Source: Buddleja alternifolia
Lineage: Eukaryota; Streptophyta; Magnoliopsida; Lamiales; Scrophulariaceae
Direction: 5' to 3'
Length of the DNA stretch: 64,000 nucleotides
NCBI GenBank assembly: GCA_019426215.1
Contig: CM033391.1
Span: forward strand, 6,808,708-6,872,707
Within the stretch, counting starts at the first letter, position 1; every line of letters starts with the position of its first letter. The translations under genes and the position numbers were made by a program. This document shows, one piece after another, positions 11,050 through 22,010 of the stretch. A model generated the notes under the pieces. That model was given only the letters and a program-made list of their open reading frames with translations, did not search any database and was not told the DNA's origin.

Positions 11050-12064
11050 CTAAGATGGGAAGATGCAGGTCATATTCAGATAAATGGAACCCAATATCAG
11101 CTTAGACAGTGCCATTGGCATTCACCTTCAGAACACACTATCAATAGCAGAAGGTCCTTTTTTTTTCATTTACTATTTTGTTTTCTTACTACTAATGGCA
11201 TTAGATTCAAATAACTAAAAATGCATCTTTACATAGCTTAGAAAAAAAGGAAAAATAATGTTAAAATCCAATAATAGGTTCGACATGGAGGTTCATTTGG
11301 TCCATCAAAGCAACGATAATCGTATTGCTATAATTGGAATCCTGTACAAGATTGGTCGTCCAGACTCATTCCTATCCATGGTAAACATAATATACATATA
11401 TATATATATATAATATGTATATGTACATTATATAGCACACATAAATGAGTGTGCATAAATTTTACCTATTTCTAATTTCTTCTTTTCATTTAATAGATGC
11501 AACAAAATTTAGAGGCAATTGCTAATACACATGAAGTTGAACACTCCGTGGGTATTATTGATCCGAGTCTCATAAAATTTGGCAGTAGAAAGTATTATAG
11601 ATGCGTTGGTTCACTTACAGTTCCTCCTTGCACTCAAAACATTATTTGGTCAATGGTGAGAAAGGTAAAATTCAAAATACTTTAACTAATTGTCAAATTT
11701 TGTTACCAAAATTAGGAAAAAGCTTTACATCTCCGTAAATTATGTCTAATTGGTCGTGCAATTATCATCAGGTGAGGACTGTAGCGAGAGAACAAGTAGC
11801 ACTGATTCGCGAGGCTGTGCACGATGTAAGTTCCTATAAAGTTATTAAATTTTGACATCGTATTTTCTTAGTTTTCTAAAATATTATCTTAAACTAGATT
11901 GCATAACAACTATATATACTTTATTATACTATACATTATTATCAATATTTTTCTGAAACAATCTTTACCTTGTTGTTCAGGAATCGGATGCGAATGCCAG
12001 ACCACTCCAACCAATACATGAGCGTTTAGTGAAACTCTATAGACTAAAGGATCTTGTGAACTGA
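11050..12064 (+). CDS. Alpha-carbonic anhydrase, 5'-truncated (five 3' exons)
   Basis: Alpha-type carbonic anhydrases interconvert CO2 and bicarbonate at a zinc site, usually in the secretory pathway or apoplast of plants. Exons: 11050-11153, 11278-11380, 11497-11664, 11772-11825, 11981-12064, all with GT/AG junctions in consistent phase, giving 170 residues to a TGA stop. The zinc ligands are present: two histidines in [10 protein letters not shown] and the third in MEVHLVH. The SEH glutamate, the SLTVPPC substrate-pocket threonine and its cysteine are also kept. Family members have about 250-290 residues. The signal peptide and roughly 100 N-terminal residues (with the usual QSPIDI region) are missing. 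Only about 100 bases of intron separate the first visible exon from CACTA-derived sequence, so transposon insertion probably displaced or deleted the 5' exons. Whether the locus still works is unknown. Confidence 0.9.
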
Positions 12065-12210
12065 AGTTGTATTAGTATTTCATACAAATCTTTATATATA
12101 ATTTATATACACACACACACACATCATTAGGGCTATCGTTATTGATACCATTATAATTTAGCTACTATATATTACTATACTCATTAGCAAAAGGCCTCTC
12201 AGAGGCATAC

Positions 12211-12353
12211 TTAGCATGCATCCGCTGCCATATTAGTTTCCCTATATCCGAAGACTAGATGCACCGGCGTGAACCTAGTCAAGAGACTCAAGATCCGTTG
12301 GCAGTCCATGACCAGCGCCTTGACCTCCATGGTTGGCCGGGCCGGCCTGTGTT
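12211..12353 (-). pseudogene. LINE RNase H-like (RVT_3) fragment
   Basis: A minus-strand frame of about 47 codons reads EVKALVMDCQRILSLL and then VHLVFGYRETNMAADAC before a stop. This matches the C-terminal part of RNase H-like RVT_3 domains that end plant LINE ORF2 proteins (typically HVYREANxxADALA). It is GC-richer than its surroundings. It is a short remnant without the rest of ORF2. Confidence 0.5.
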
Positions 12354-12645
12354 TCCACAAAAAAACAAAATTGTTATTTTGTTAATTGAAAAAAACAAAA
12401 TTGTTTTTTTTGTTAATTGAATGTTAAATGGTTGGAAACTCTAACGTAACAAGTAATGAGAGCCTGAAATTAATTATTTCGATTTCAACTCTCGGACGTA
12501 AAATTCTCAATCTGTATGGTGTTCACATATGATTATTTTACTTCAGTACGTACCCGGACTCGTATCTTTCTAATTTGGCATGTTCTAACCATTTGGTATA
12601 GAATAATCACGTAGACGAGTGTTTTCACATTCCCTAAATATGTAG

Positions 12646-12648
<3 letters not shown>

Positions 12649-12680
<32 letters not shown>
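12649..12680. repeat. (TA)n microsatellite
   Basis: Pure AT dinucleotide run, ten bases before the proposed Helitron 5' end. Confidence 0.95.
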
Positions 12681-12687
<7 letters not shown>

Positions 12688-13700
12688 TTACCTATACTTA
12701 TAAGTGTGTATTGCCAGCTATAGTGAACCTTGGTCGTCGTAATTGGTTTCTTTCTTAATTTTTTTTTTTAAACATCTTACAGCAAAACGACACCGTATCT
12801 CGCCTCTTTAATTCATTTGGTATTTTCTAATTTGATTCCCTTTCCTGGATGCCATTTTTTTTTTTGACTTTCTCCTCACTAACATTTATTTAGTGGGACC
12901 AGCTATGATATTTGTAAAATTTATGCCTATCTTTTCTTTTTATAAATGATACCATTTAATTTGTTTAGATCATTGGGTTATTGCTGATCAGATTATCATA
13001 ATTTTTTGCTTAAATTGAACAAATTAGCCTTTTAAACATTGACCAGCCGAAAACTTGATGGTTTTAAGCTTACTGGTTTTAAATTGAATAAATTTACTGG
13101 GCTTACCATTTAGTTTGTTTAATTAAAAAATTCATGAAAATTTATGGTTGGTTTGTTCAATTTGGGATTAATTTGTTTTTGGGAAATTTGCTGAGCTTAC
13201 CATTTAAAATGCTTAATTTAGACAATTACGAAAATTTAATGGTGGGTTTGCTCACTTTGGGATTAATTTGTTTTCCTTTTTTTTTAATTCCCTTTTTTCC
13301 ACGTGATTTTGAAGGATCTTCGGCAAGGATCTTCGACTTGAGTTTATTGTTGTTTTAGTTTTAGTTTTGATTTACATCTTTGTGCCAACGGCTGGATCTT
13401 CACTTGAGTTTATTGTTGTTTGATCGGTGGTGTATAACTTTTGGTGCATGTGTATTGTGTATACACTGTAATTTTGTCTATTGCATTATAGCATCTATAA
13501 AAGTCACCCCTGCTCTTTGTTTTCCCTCACTGATATCTCTTTCTAAAAGATATCTATAGGATATTCCTTTCCAAATAATTGAAGGTTTCTCTCTTTCATT
13601 CTCATCTTCATAAATAATAGTTTCTACTGTTGCAATCATCGAATTTCTTCAACTTGTCTGTCCTTGAATTTTTTACTACATTTAATTGTCGGGGTTGGGT

Positions 13701-14090
13701 TTGGCATTATAACAGCTTTTTCTCCTGCTTTGGTTTTTTCTTTTTCTGCAAAAATTTTTTGTTTTAGTTTTGTATTGAGGTTCTGTTTTTGTTAGCAAGT
13801 AAGTCAAAATCATACATTTTTGGGATTTGTGGTTTTCATCAAATTATAATCGGGGGTGTTGTCTTTGGTGGCTGGCTTTATAACAGCTTTTTCTCTTGCT
13901 TTGTTTTTTTGTTTTTCTGCAAAACTTTTTTGTTTTAGTTTTGTATTGAAGTGCTGTTTTTTGTTGGCCAGTAGTTCAAAATCATAAATTTTTGGGATTT
14001 CAAGTGAGTTTCATCAAATTATAATCGGAGGTGCCGTCTTTGGTGGCTGCCAAGTCAAAATCATAAATATTTTAGGTTTGAGGTGGTTTT
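13701..14090. repeat. Tandem repeat, period about 171 bp, two full and one partial copy
   Basis: The segment starting ATAACAGCTTTTTCTC at about 13709 recurs at about 13880, followed in both by TTTTGTTTTAGTTTTGTATTGA, a TCAAAATCATA block and ATCAAATTATAATCGG. A third copy at about 14040 keeps only the last part. It lies in the 5' part of the probable Helitron, upstream of the Rep-like ORF. Confidence 0.8.
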
Positions 14091-14676
14091 AATCTGATTA
14101 TAATCAGAGTATTGAATGACTGATTATCCGGTCATATAAGGTTTAAATCATAAATATTATTAGGAACCTAAAGACACATGTATTATGGCGTTGTGGGTTG
14201 ACACACGTGTAATGTAGGCGGATTACCGTTGCTTGACATCGGAGTGGGTTGTTTGATCGTATACCCTAGCGTATTTTGGATGGGACACCGGACTAATATA
14301 CAATAATAATATGTTTACGTATAATAATTTTGAATAATATGCCTGCATGTAATAAGTTTGATATTAAATATTGCTGTCATTTACATATTTATTATGTATT
14401 GTTATTGTCGCTGATTTTTTTTGTTATTTTGTCATGTATTTAAACTTTTGGAAATCATCGGTGGTTGGTTTGTTATTTATGCTATGCCATTTGGTTTATT
14501 ATCATGTGTTTATGTTATTCTTTGTTTAATGTCTGCTCTACCTTTACGGGTTTGTGTTGTTTCTTGTATTTTGTTCGAGATTTCTTGTGGTTTCGCTATT
14601 CCTGTGGTTTGTGATATTGAGTTTGGGTTATGTGGTCTTGTTAGTAGTCACCGTTTGAATTTTTTTTTATGAAAAC

Positions 14677-15069
14677 ATGACGTGCATTATGAATGCTAAT
14701 GAGAAAAATGATTTACGTCGGCTTAATTATGCCCGAAAATGTCCTCAACAACGACGTGAGAATTTATTGTACCGTAGATCGAGTTATGCAAAAAGGAAAC
14801 CTCAGGACAAGCGGGATTCTTTACTGTGTCGTAGATTGTCTTATTCCACGAAAAGGTTGGCGGTTGCCAACGATAAGAATGATACTGCTATATTGCCTGG
14901 AGAGTCCGCCGCGTCTTCCCAGGCTCAGATTGAAATCAATCGTGTCCTCGAGATGGGTGTTGCTGGGCTTTCGCACACCATTACTCGATCGCCTGCTAGA
15001 ATGTTGGCGAACGGTGTTCGTATTTTCTATGAAGTCGGTGGTTCATCCCGTACAGCCCCCTTACAAGGT
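14677..15069 (+). pseudogene. Basic N-terminal ORF resembling plant Helitron Rep N-terminus (truncated)
   Basis: The ORF encodes a basic, arginine- and tyrosine-rich region with an internal repeat of about 17-20 residues: LRRLNYARKCPQQRRENLLY, YRRSSYAKRKPQDKRDSLL, RRLSYSTKRL. This is followed by a SPARMLANGVRIF segment. A GTGAGT donor follows near 15069, suggesting a first coding exon. Arg/Tyr repeats of this kind precede the Rep domain in some plant Helitron proteins; that is my basis for the call together with the Helitron end at 19582. No Rep (HUH) or helicase motifs follow. It could alternatively be an unrelated basic protein fragment. Confidence 0.35.
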
Positions 15070-15499
15070 GAGTCTATATTTGTCCATTGCGTCTTGCTTT
15101 TCTCGTCAACAAGATGTTGTATATTATTTTTTTTAGTTGATGATTGATGTGCGTGAGCATTTGGGTTGTGACGTGTTAAAATTGTTTTTGAGTTCTATTA
15201 TATTCAAATACTTGTTGGTTTGAGCAAAATATGACTTTTGATTAGCATGGCGATGCGCGAAATTGATCAACTGCTTTGTTTGATTATCAATTTAGTTTCT
15301 TGTATACTATGCTTTGAAATCCAGTAGTTAGTACTCATAGGATGGAATTCTTCGCAGGTTTTTTGTTTGTATATTTCTTTATTAGTTATTTCTGAAATAA
15401 TACTTCATTGTTGTTAATGGGATTATCCATCTCAATTGTCTTCTATTCATCGAGCATATTTTTTTTTTTAAGATTAACGGGGGAATTTCAAACGACATG

Positions 15500-15526
15500 T
15501 GTGTATGTGTGTGTGTGTGTGTGTAT
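15500..15526. repeat. (TG)n microsatellite
   Basis: Run of GT dinucleotides, interrupted once. Confidence 0.9.
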
Positions 15527-17017
15527 ATCTATAGTTGTTATACTCAAGTTGTGGGTTATGTTCGTTTCTCTCAACTTTTGGATTTTATACTATTTCAATG
15601 AGTGTCATCTTCCATTTGTTCAACCCATTTCCTTGGAATATATGACTCCGACCTTCTTGAAATATATGACACGTGAACTTCGAAAATTGAAACTTAATCT
15701 TGATTTTTTTTATTTTTTTTTAGGCTCTGTAACTTACTTTTGAATTAGTAAAACGCCAAAAACGTGTTAAGACAATGGGAAGTTGAAGAGAATGACAGAA
15801 AGGATATATACTCTTGAAAAGTTGTGGACCTTTAGAGTTCCCGCATATAATCCGCATGATTTTATTGACTTTAAAATCATTTAGATTTCACTATATGTCG
15901 CTTTAAAGTCATTCAAGCACCTTAAGGAATATGCTAAATTTGTTGAACTTTTGAAAACATGACTGAAAATCAAATCCTTATGTAATCCAAAAGTAAGCAA
16001 TCTTATTGCATGTAGCTTTTGACTTTGGTTGCACTATATAAAGATGTTGCAATTGGGAGGGTATCGCAACAGTAAGATAGGGCTTTTGTACCTTTTTGCA
16101 AATCAAGCATCTGTCTAATGATATAACAGGAAAGCAAGAAAAGCCTTCCAAGCTGTGATATTTTTATCTGTGTTAGAAACTTCGGATAATAAATTAAAGA
16201 TTGCTCTTGGATTTTCCTAATATAACCGATTATTGTAGTAACCGTTGTTTGATTTGTCAAGTTTAATTTGTATTTGTGATTTTATATTGCATTTCATTTC
16301 AATGTCGACATAATTTTTTAAATGTCAGAATATTTGCTTTTTTCTTATTCTTTTATTGAATTTTGAGGCTCATTTCATGTCACCTACGTGTGTGTACACT
16401 CAAGTTGGTTGTAAAACGTTGGATGATATATGATGATGTAACCATTCACTTGATGACATCATCATATGCAGATCTAATAATTCATTACACAATAAGGTGG
16501 TACCAGATTGGGTGACAGAAATAAATCGGAATTCGGGCTCCTAAAGTTTTCTAAAAGTCTAGCTATCAGATCTAATAAAATCTAAGAAATCTCATGTAAC
16601 ATTTGAGATTCTACTTTTCTTCATATGGAGAAAATATATATATATATATATATATATGTTTATTGAAATTTAAATTCTCATGTTGTGTAATTTCTAAAAG
16701 TACTTTTTCACTGTCTATATTCTTTTACATTGATTTTTAAATGTGTTTTCCAATTTAGCAATCACATAGTTTCGGGTTTAACCCACTCGACTTTGTTAGT
16801 TATCATTCTTTGCATACTACTACAATAAGGGGCAAAGATACCTATTTTTCCACTCAATTTTCTTCGTTTGTATTCTTTATTTCCCTTTTATTGTCTTTCT
16901 ACAAATCTTAACATTTTTATCCCGCTTCTGACAATTTGTCAGCTTATATAATTATCATTTTAAAATGCTACTATAAGTGCTACATATTCTTAATATAAAA
17001 AATAGTTTCCAAGCTCC

Positions 17018-17132
17018 CTTTTAAAATGCTACTTTTGTGTTTAGATCTTTTAGTCCTAAACGGGCATATTCTTATTCAAGTTTTTGGTGTCTTATTATCT
17101 CAGATCTAAACACAAAAGTAGCATTTTAAAAA
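17018..17132. repeat. Perfect 30-bp inverted repeat (foldback)
   Basis: The arm TTTTAAAATGCTACTTTTGT plus GTTTAGATCT (about 17019-17048) is repeated in inverse orientation at about 17102-17131, with a loop of about 53 bases. A partial third copy of the arm (TTTTAAAATGCTACT) lies at about 16961. A transcript would fold into a long perfect hairpin. It could be a foldback MITE remnant or a small-RNA precursor. Confidence 0.85.
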
Positions 17133-17548
17133 GAAGCCATATCAAGAGAATATTAACCAATCTTCCAAAATATTGAAGTATAGTATGCGTGATTGAAGTT
17201 TGAAAAGCATAAATAGAAGTTGGTGAAGAACGCTATAATTCATCTCGCGAGATAGAAACGCATAATGATTAATTAAACAAAAGAACTTCATGTATAATGC
17301 TGACTTTGAGTTTGACACAACTGAATACTCCAAATCAAGTGTATGATACGCCACTCATAATGGCCTCTGTAAGCAACACTTGAAAAAAAAATAAAAAAAA
17401 ATATGTTGATCAAAATATATAAATATTATACTTGATGCTTTTCATGATAAAGTGTTGGAATTTCTGCTTGGTTTGTGTGGCTGTGGTGTATTTCAACTTG
17501 AAAGTATATTATTAATATAGACATAGCATATTATCCGAGTATATTTCT

Positions 17549-17791
17549 GTGGTATGGGTTGGTGAGTTTGCCGGAAGCGAACTAGCTCATTTACTTTCCA
17601 AACTTCGAATTCGTCATCAGTCAGTTTGCCCCAAAACACCCAAACAAAATGGGGTTGCGGAGAGAAAACACCGAAACATTACAGAGCTTGGACTTACAAT
17701 GATGTTTCAAGCTAAATTTCCACCTCGGTTTTGGATTGATTGTTTTGCTACGGCTATCTTCTTAATAAATCTTCTTCCATTGAGGTGCTAA
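17549..17791 (+). pseudogene. Ty1/copia integrase fragment
   Basis: An 80-codon open frame contains the C-terminal part of a copia integrase core: CPKTPKQNGVAERKHRNITE carries the catalytic glutamate context, followed by PPRFWIDCFATAIFLIN. No protease, RT or LTRs accompany it. The motif order fits copia pol. It sits directly upstream of the F-box pseudogene, inside the probable Helitron. Confidence 0.85.
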
Positions 17792-17902
17792 ATTCCACCA
17801 TATCACACAAGTATTTTTTGCCCTTCTTTAGGTTGCTCACGTCTTTTGTTGATTCTGTTAATTATCATTCTAAATCGCCCACTGAATTTTGGGAGTTGTA
17901 GT

Positions 17903-19328
17903 ATGTTTTCATTAATTCCAGATGATATTGTACTTATTATCATAAGGTTTCTTCCTTTTAAAGATGCGGTTGTGACTTCTGCTGTGTCAAGGAGGTGACG
18001 ATATTTGTGGCAATCGGCTATCAAACTTGATTTTGATGAATGTCTGTTTGTTAATCAAACGTACACTGATGATGCCATGTTAATGCAAAGAGCAATATTC
18101 ATAGAGATTATAAACCGATGGACCGACATGTTTCGGGGTCATTGTCTGGATTCATTCCGTTACAGGAGGTCAAATCCGTCGGTTGATCTCGCGCCAACAG
18201 TGAAAAAATGTATGGATTTTGTCATTTGCCATCTGAAAATTAAATCACTGTCATTGGTTTTCCACTATCCGAATTGGAAGGAATGCGATCTTGGTACTAT
18301 CCAATCGACAAGTCTTTCAATACCGGTTAATATAGAACCACACCTAAAAAATTTAGAAAACCTTACATTATGTGTGTGTGTTTTTCACACACCCCAATAC
18401 AATCATCTTAGTACTTATTCGGTGAAGCGGCTTGTCCTATCCTGGATACAATTTCCTGATTTTTATCTAAATGAATTCGTGAGTATGTGCCCGTCGCTGG
18501 AAGTGTTGCACTTGCATAGGTGTCATGGTATGAAAACATTGGACATTTGTGCAACAAAATTATTTGAGTTAGAGATAGATAAATGTTCGTTTGAGGGGAC
18601 AATTCGTATTATTGCTCCATTGTTACGTAGCCACAAATTTGTTGGACATAATGTTACCACCGTGTTCCAAAATTACGGAGGCTTATTAAGCGAAGCAATT
18701 TTTGATTATAGTCTACAACGACAGTACGTGTATTCACTCAAAATTTCTGCCTATACGTTGTATCACACGTATATGGATTTCCGAAAAGTTCAAACTTTTA
18801 CTATATGCAGTTATTCTCTTCAAATATTCCCTTTAGCAAAGAAGGAATGCAAGATCGAGGATAGTATGTTTCCCAATATATGGAACCTTGTTTTAAAAAC
18901 TCAACTAATGGTTCCTGAGTACCGCTGAATATCATTTTTCCTCGGTTTGTGTCCTAATATAGAAGCTCTTTCCTTTCACCTTGGAAAACATAGATTTTTT
19001 CCGCACAGTTGTGATCCATTTAATATTGATGATCATCCATTTTCCAATCACATGTGGTCTCACACTTGTGTGAGAAAAAAATTAAAATGGATTGATGTTA
19101 AAGGATTTGGGGGGGGGGGGGGGGGGGGGCGGTAATGAACTTGCTATTATGAAATTTCTTTTGAAATTTGGTGACGTTTTGGAACGTTTGACTATATCCT
19201 TATCCGAAGAGAAGGGGTTTAGTGGAGAAGACATGGCATTAACGTACCGCGAGGGTGTCGCAAAAATGATGAAATACCAAATTGCTTCCCCTAAATTACG
19301 TGTTTTCGTGACTAATTTTCTATCATGA
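17903..19328 (+). pseudogene. F-box / LRR / FBD-domain gene, pseudogenised
   Basis: F-box proteins of this class bind SKP1 through the N-terminal F-box and substrates through leucine-rich repeats. The frame starts at the ATG at 17903 and has an F-box (IPDDIVLIIIRFLPFKDAV, SAVSRR then a stop, then RYLW). LRR-like segments follow (VKRLVLSWIQF, CPSLEVLHLHRCHGMKTLDI, LFELEIDKCSFEG), then an FBD domain (KLKWIDVKGF, NELAIMKFLLKFGDVLERL). Breaks: TGA at 17996-17998 where the family has Trp (RRWRYLW), TGA at 18926-18928, also a likely Trp position, and a 20-base G run at 19110-19129 that shifts the frame. No intron is visible, and the usual FBD F-box gene introns appear absent. It lies within the probable Helitron, which may have captured it. 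Confidence 0.88.
19110..19129 (+). repeat. Poly-G tract of 20 bases
   Basis: An uninterrupted run of 20 G sits where FBD genes normally encode a short glycine-containing turn before NEL. It moves the downstream FBD domain out of frame relative to the upstream part. Confidence 0.95.
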
Positions 19329-19548
19329 ATTTTATTTATTATTAATCATACTTCCCAATGAAATAATATTATATGACCTTTGTTGTTGTATATTCATTAT
19401 GTTAATTTTTATTTTTTTTTAATAATTAGTTCATTGTGTGAATTCAATATGTCACATACACGCTCATATTATATCCCTATATATATATCTCCATATATAT
19501 CTTATATAAACAATTACACTTTTTCTAAATTGTAGGCGGGGCAGCTTA

Positions 19549-19582
19549 CACCGCGCAACGCGCGGTGTTTGCTTTTCCCTAG
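19549..19582 (+). other. Helitron 3' terminal hairpin and CTAG end
   Basis: Stem CACCGCGC (19549-19556), loop AAC, stem GCGCGGTG (19560-19567), then TTTGCTTTTCC and CTAG. The stem is GC-rich in AT-rich surroundings and sits at the usual distance from the 3' CTRR end that Rep recognises to terminate rolling-circle transfer. Confidence 0.8.
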
Positions 19583-19584
19583 TG

Positions 19585-19606
19585 TATATATATATATATA
19601 TATATA
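19585..19606. repeat. (TA)n microsatellite
   Basis: AT run immediately after the Helitron 3' end; with the run at 12649-12680 it suggests insertion into a TA-rich target. Confidence 0.95.
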
Positions 19607-19740
19607 CACGTCAATTCGTGATATTTATAATATCAACAATTAATTAATTGCTTACAACGAATAGTGAGATTACAACGACCACATAAATATTTAGAGTAAA
19701 AACAAAATCAATGAATTTTTCTTGAAACTCTTTAGACTAA

Positions 19741-20017
19741 GAGGGCGTTTGGCTAAGTTTATTTTAAAGAGCTTATAAACTCTTAGTACTTATAAAATGG
19801 TTTTGGAGCTTATAAGCTTTCCAATTTATAAGATCTTAAAAAATAAGTTGGGGTCCTCTACTTATTTTTTAACAGCTTATAAGCTCCTAACATCTTATTT
19901 TAAGAGTTTATAAGTTGTTTCACCAAAAAATTTACCAAACACTTTGTAAGAGCTTATAAGCTCTTAAACATCTTATAAAATGTTTTAAATAGCTTATAAG
20001 CTTAGCCAAACACTCTC
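19741..20017. mobile_element. PIF/Harbinger (Tourist-like) MITE
   Basis: A 277-bp element with imperfect terminal inverted repeats: GAGGGCGTTTGGCTAAG at the left and, reading inwards from the right end, GAGAGTGTTTGGCTAAG. It is flanked by the 3-bp target duplication TAA (19738-19740 and 20018-20020). The interior is rich in AGCTTATAAGCT palindromes. The TAA duplication and GGGCGTTTGG-type end fit PIF/Harbinger. Confidence 0.8.
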
Positions 20018-20020
20018 TAA

Positions 20021-21500
20021 GGCTGCGCCGATTGATTGGGACGCCGTTTCTCATTTCTGAATTTTTCGGAGATCTTTTCCACCAAAAATGCATTTGTTTG
20101 ACATCTTTTAAAAATATTCCAAGGAAATGTTACAGACAATTTTCCTTGAAAAATGTATTTAGGTATCATTTCTCTCAGATTTTCGTCAAGATAGTCAGAA
20201 TTTTATTAATTATGATTAGATAGTTCACCCAACAACTAAAAAGACTTTATCTGCCATCATCTTAGTATAATCATCAAAATAATCACATATCTTGATTCGA
20301 AATGACTTAAACTACGAAATAAGATATACTTTGCTTAATTTTGAATGCCTTAATAGATGAATATAACTTAGATATGTCTAAATTTTCTCATAAATTAAAA
20401 ATCCATCCATACCAATTCCCACAAAAAAACAACCTTTCTTACAAAAAAAAAAAAAAAAGACATATTATTATATTTTTTTCTATAGAAAAACTCATCTAAA
20501 GAAACTTCCTCCATTATATCTCTACTCCTTTAAAATAATTTTCTCTTACTTTTTGTTAGGAAAATGAGAAATAGGAAATAGCATCCCATCCAATCGGGGC
20601 CTAAAAGTCCGTGAGAACTAACCTAATTGTTTTAATGTTCATATGGATTTTCATATTTAATTTTTACGGGATAGTTTTAGTTTTGGTCCTCGACGTATAC
20701 AACTAATTTGATTTAAGTCATCCCTCATGTTCACCATTCGTCAAATTGAACCTAAACCTACCATATTTTCATCACATTTGGTCTCACCGTTAGTTTCTTC
20801 GTTCAATAATTAACAAATGGCCAAATTTTCCCTCCAATTGACCTCAAGAGCGCCCCACGTGTCTAACTAATGGGGGAATCTAGTTGTTGAGACCCGACAG
20901 TCACAACACAATTTTCAAATTCAACCCTTAGTCAAAATGATCCCCGAAATTCATCAACACAAAGAATCTCCCAAATTCGTTCAATCAATCATTTCCACAC
21001 CCTAAACCCTAAACAAAGCTCAAAAAACTATTATTTGAAAACCCATATTCCAAGTTCCCCGATTTTTGAAAACCCTAGGCTTTGTTTGTTTATCTTTATA
21101 AGAGCCATTTGGATGCGAGAATTGCCTCTGAACTCACTGAGCGTAACCTGAAATTTGGGCACTTGAACCACAGCCTAAAAGAGATACCCAATGTTATACT
21201 CAAGTTCCTAAACAATTGTTTATAAACCATTTATTTTTCCTTCATTTTTCCTACGTAGGACGGCGAACCTGGACATCACAAACTTGATAGTAATGCGACT
21301 TCTTTTAACCAATTAAATTTTGGATATAAAGTCAAATAAATTAAGAAGAAATTTAAAAAAAATAATGGGGAAAAACATATATAAAAAATTAATTAAATAA
21401 CTTTTTAAAAAGAACTGAATCCTTTCCTCTCAGTTGAGCATAAAAAGAAACTAAATAAGAAGAAATCTTATGTGTAAACAAAAAAGGAGAGGAAATTCAT
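20021..21500. other. Intergenic DNA, no gene seen
   Basis: AT-rich sequence. Bases 20640-20900 resemble a fragment of a common plant repeat (TTTTGGTCC..., ...GTTAGTTTCTTCGTTCAATAATTAAC), and a similar fragment lies at 38360-38525. A CCCTAAACCCTAAAC motif at about 21000 is a short telomere-like box. Nothing coding is supportable. Confidence 0.5.
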
Positions 21501-22010
21501 TTAAGAAATATATGGCTCACATATTATAAATTACATGTTATTATTTTATCAATATTAAAGTCTATTTGATAAAATAATTAATTGTGTAAATATTAAGTAA
21601 TAATATCCTATTGGCTAATAAAAAGACATGACTTTACGTAAAGAAAGTCATGACTCTAAGTGAAGAAATGCCTTGATGGAAGGCAACTCTTAGAGTTTTA
21701 ATATAAAGAGGATTGGTCCTCTCTCTACCCTTCTACACAACTCTATACACACGATGTTACGTAAAAGGTAGAAAACTTATTTTGAAAAAGTATCGTAGAG
21801 TTCCATTATTGAACGAGGGGTCAAGGGAGAGAAATCAATTTTCCTTAAGAGACTTTGTCAACCAGTGATTAATGATTAACGTGAAAAGACTACCATCGAA
21901 TGCTATGGACAAATGTTACTCTTTAATTCTTTACGGTTATGTGAAAATCATGAAGTTCACGATTATGTGAATCGTGTAATTGTATAAAATTAATTTATAA
22001 TTCACACAAA
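21500..22010 (+). repeat. Possible LTR-like repeat fragment
   Basis: A promoter-like segment with repeated CATGACTT/GTCATGACT words (21620-21655), a TATA box (TTTAATATAAAGAGG, about 21697) and a C/T-rich leader resembles the LTR of some copia elements. I could not fix TG...CA ends or a target duplication, so the class is uncertain. Confidence 0.3.

Larger units (their letters stand above)
15148..17548. other. Non-coding stretch inside the probable Helitron
   Basis: AT-rich DNA with a (TG)n tract at 15500-15526 and a (TA)n tract at 16634-16658. There is a short 11-bp inverted repeat (16429-16439 / 16456-16466) and the 30-bp inverted repeat listed separately (17018-17132). I see no supportable gene. 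Confidence 0.6.
12691..19582 (+). mobile_element. Probable Helitron with captured or inserted gene fragments
   Basis: The 3' end is diagnostic. An 8-bp stem CACCGCGC / GCGCGGTG with a 3-nt loop (19549-19567) is followed by 11 bases and CTAG (19579-19582), then a host T, which is the plant Helitron 3' signature. The 5' end is less sure: CCTATACTTATAAGTGTG at 12691 resembles plant Helitron 5' ends, which normally begin TCTATA, and follows a host A. The span contains a possible promoter (CTATAAAAG, 13497), a Rep-N-terminus-like ORF (14677), a copia integrase piece (17549) and an F-box/FBD pseudogene (17903-19328). No Rep or helicase catalytic domain is present, so the element would be non-autonomous. 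Confidence 0.55.

Noticed and set aside
13497..13510. TCTATAAAAGTC as an alternative Helitron 5' end
   Set aside because: It fits equally a TATA box for the downstream ORF. The 12691 site better resembles plant Helitron starts, though it begins CC rather than TC.
14421..14672. 83-codon hydrophobic plus-strand ORF just before the Rep-like ORF
   Set aside because: T-rich, low-complexity translation without a family signature; likely chance.
20990..21020. CCCTAAACCCTAAAC telomere-like motif
   Set aside because: Only two units; short telomere boxes are common in plant DNA and do not show an interstitial telomere.
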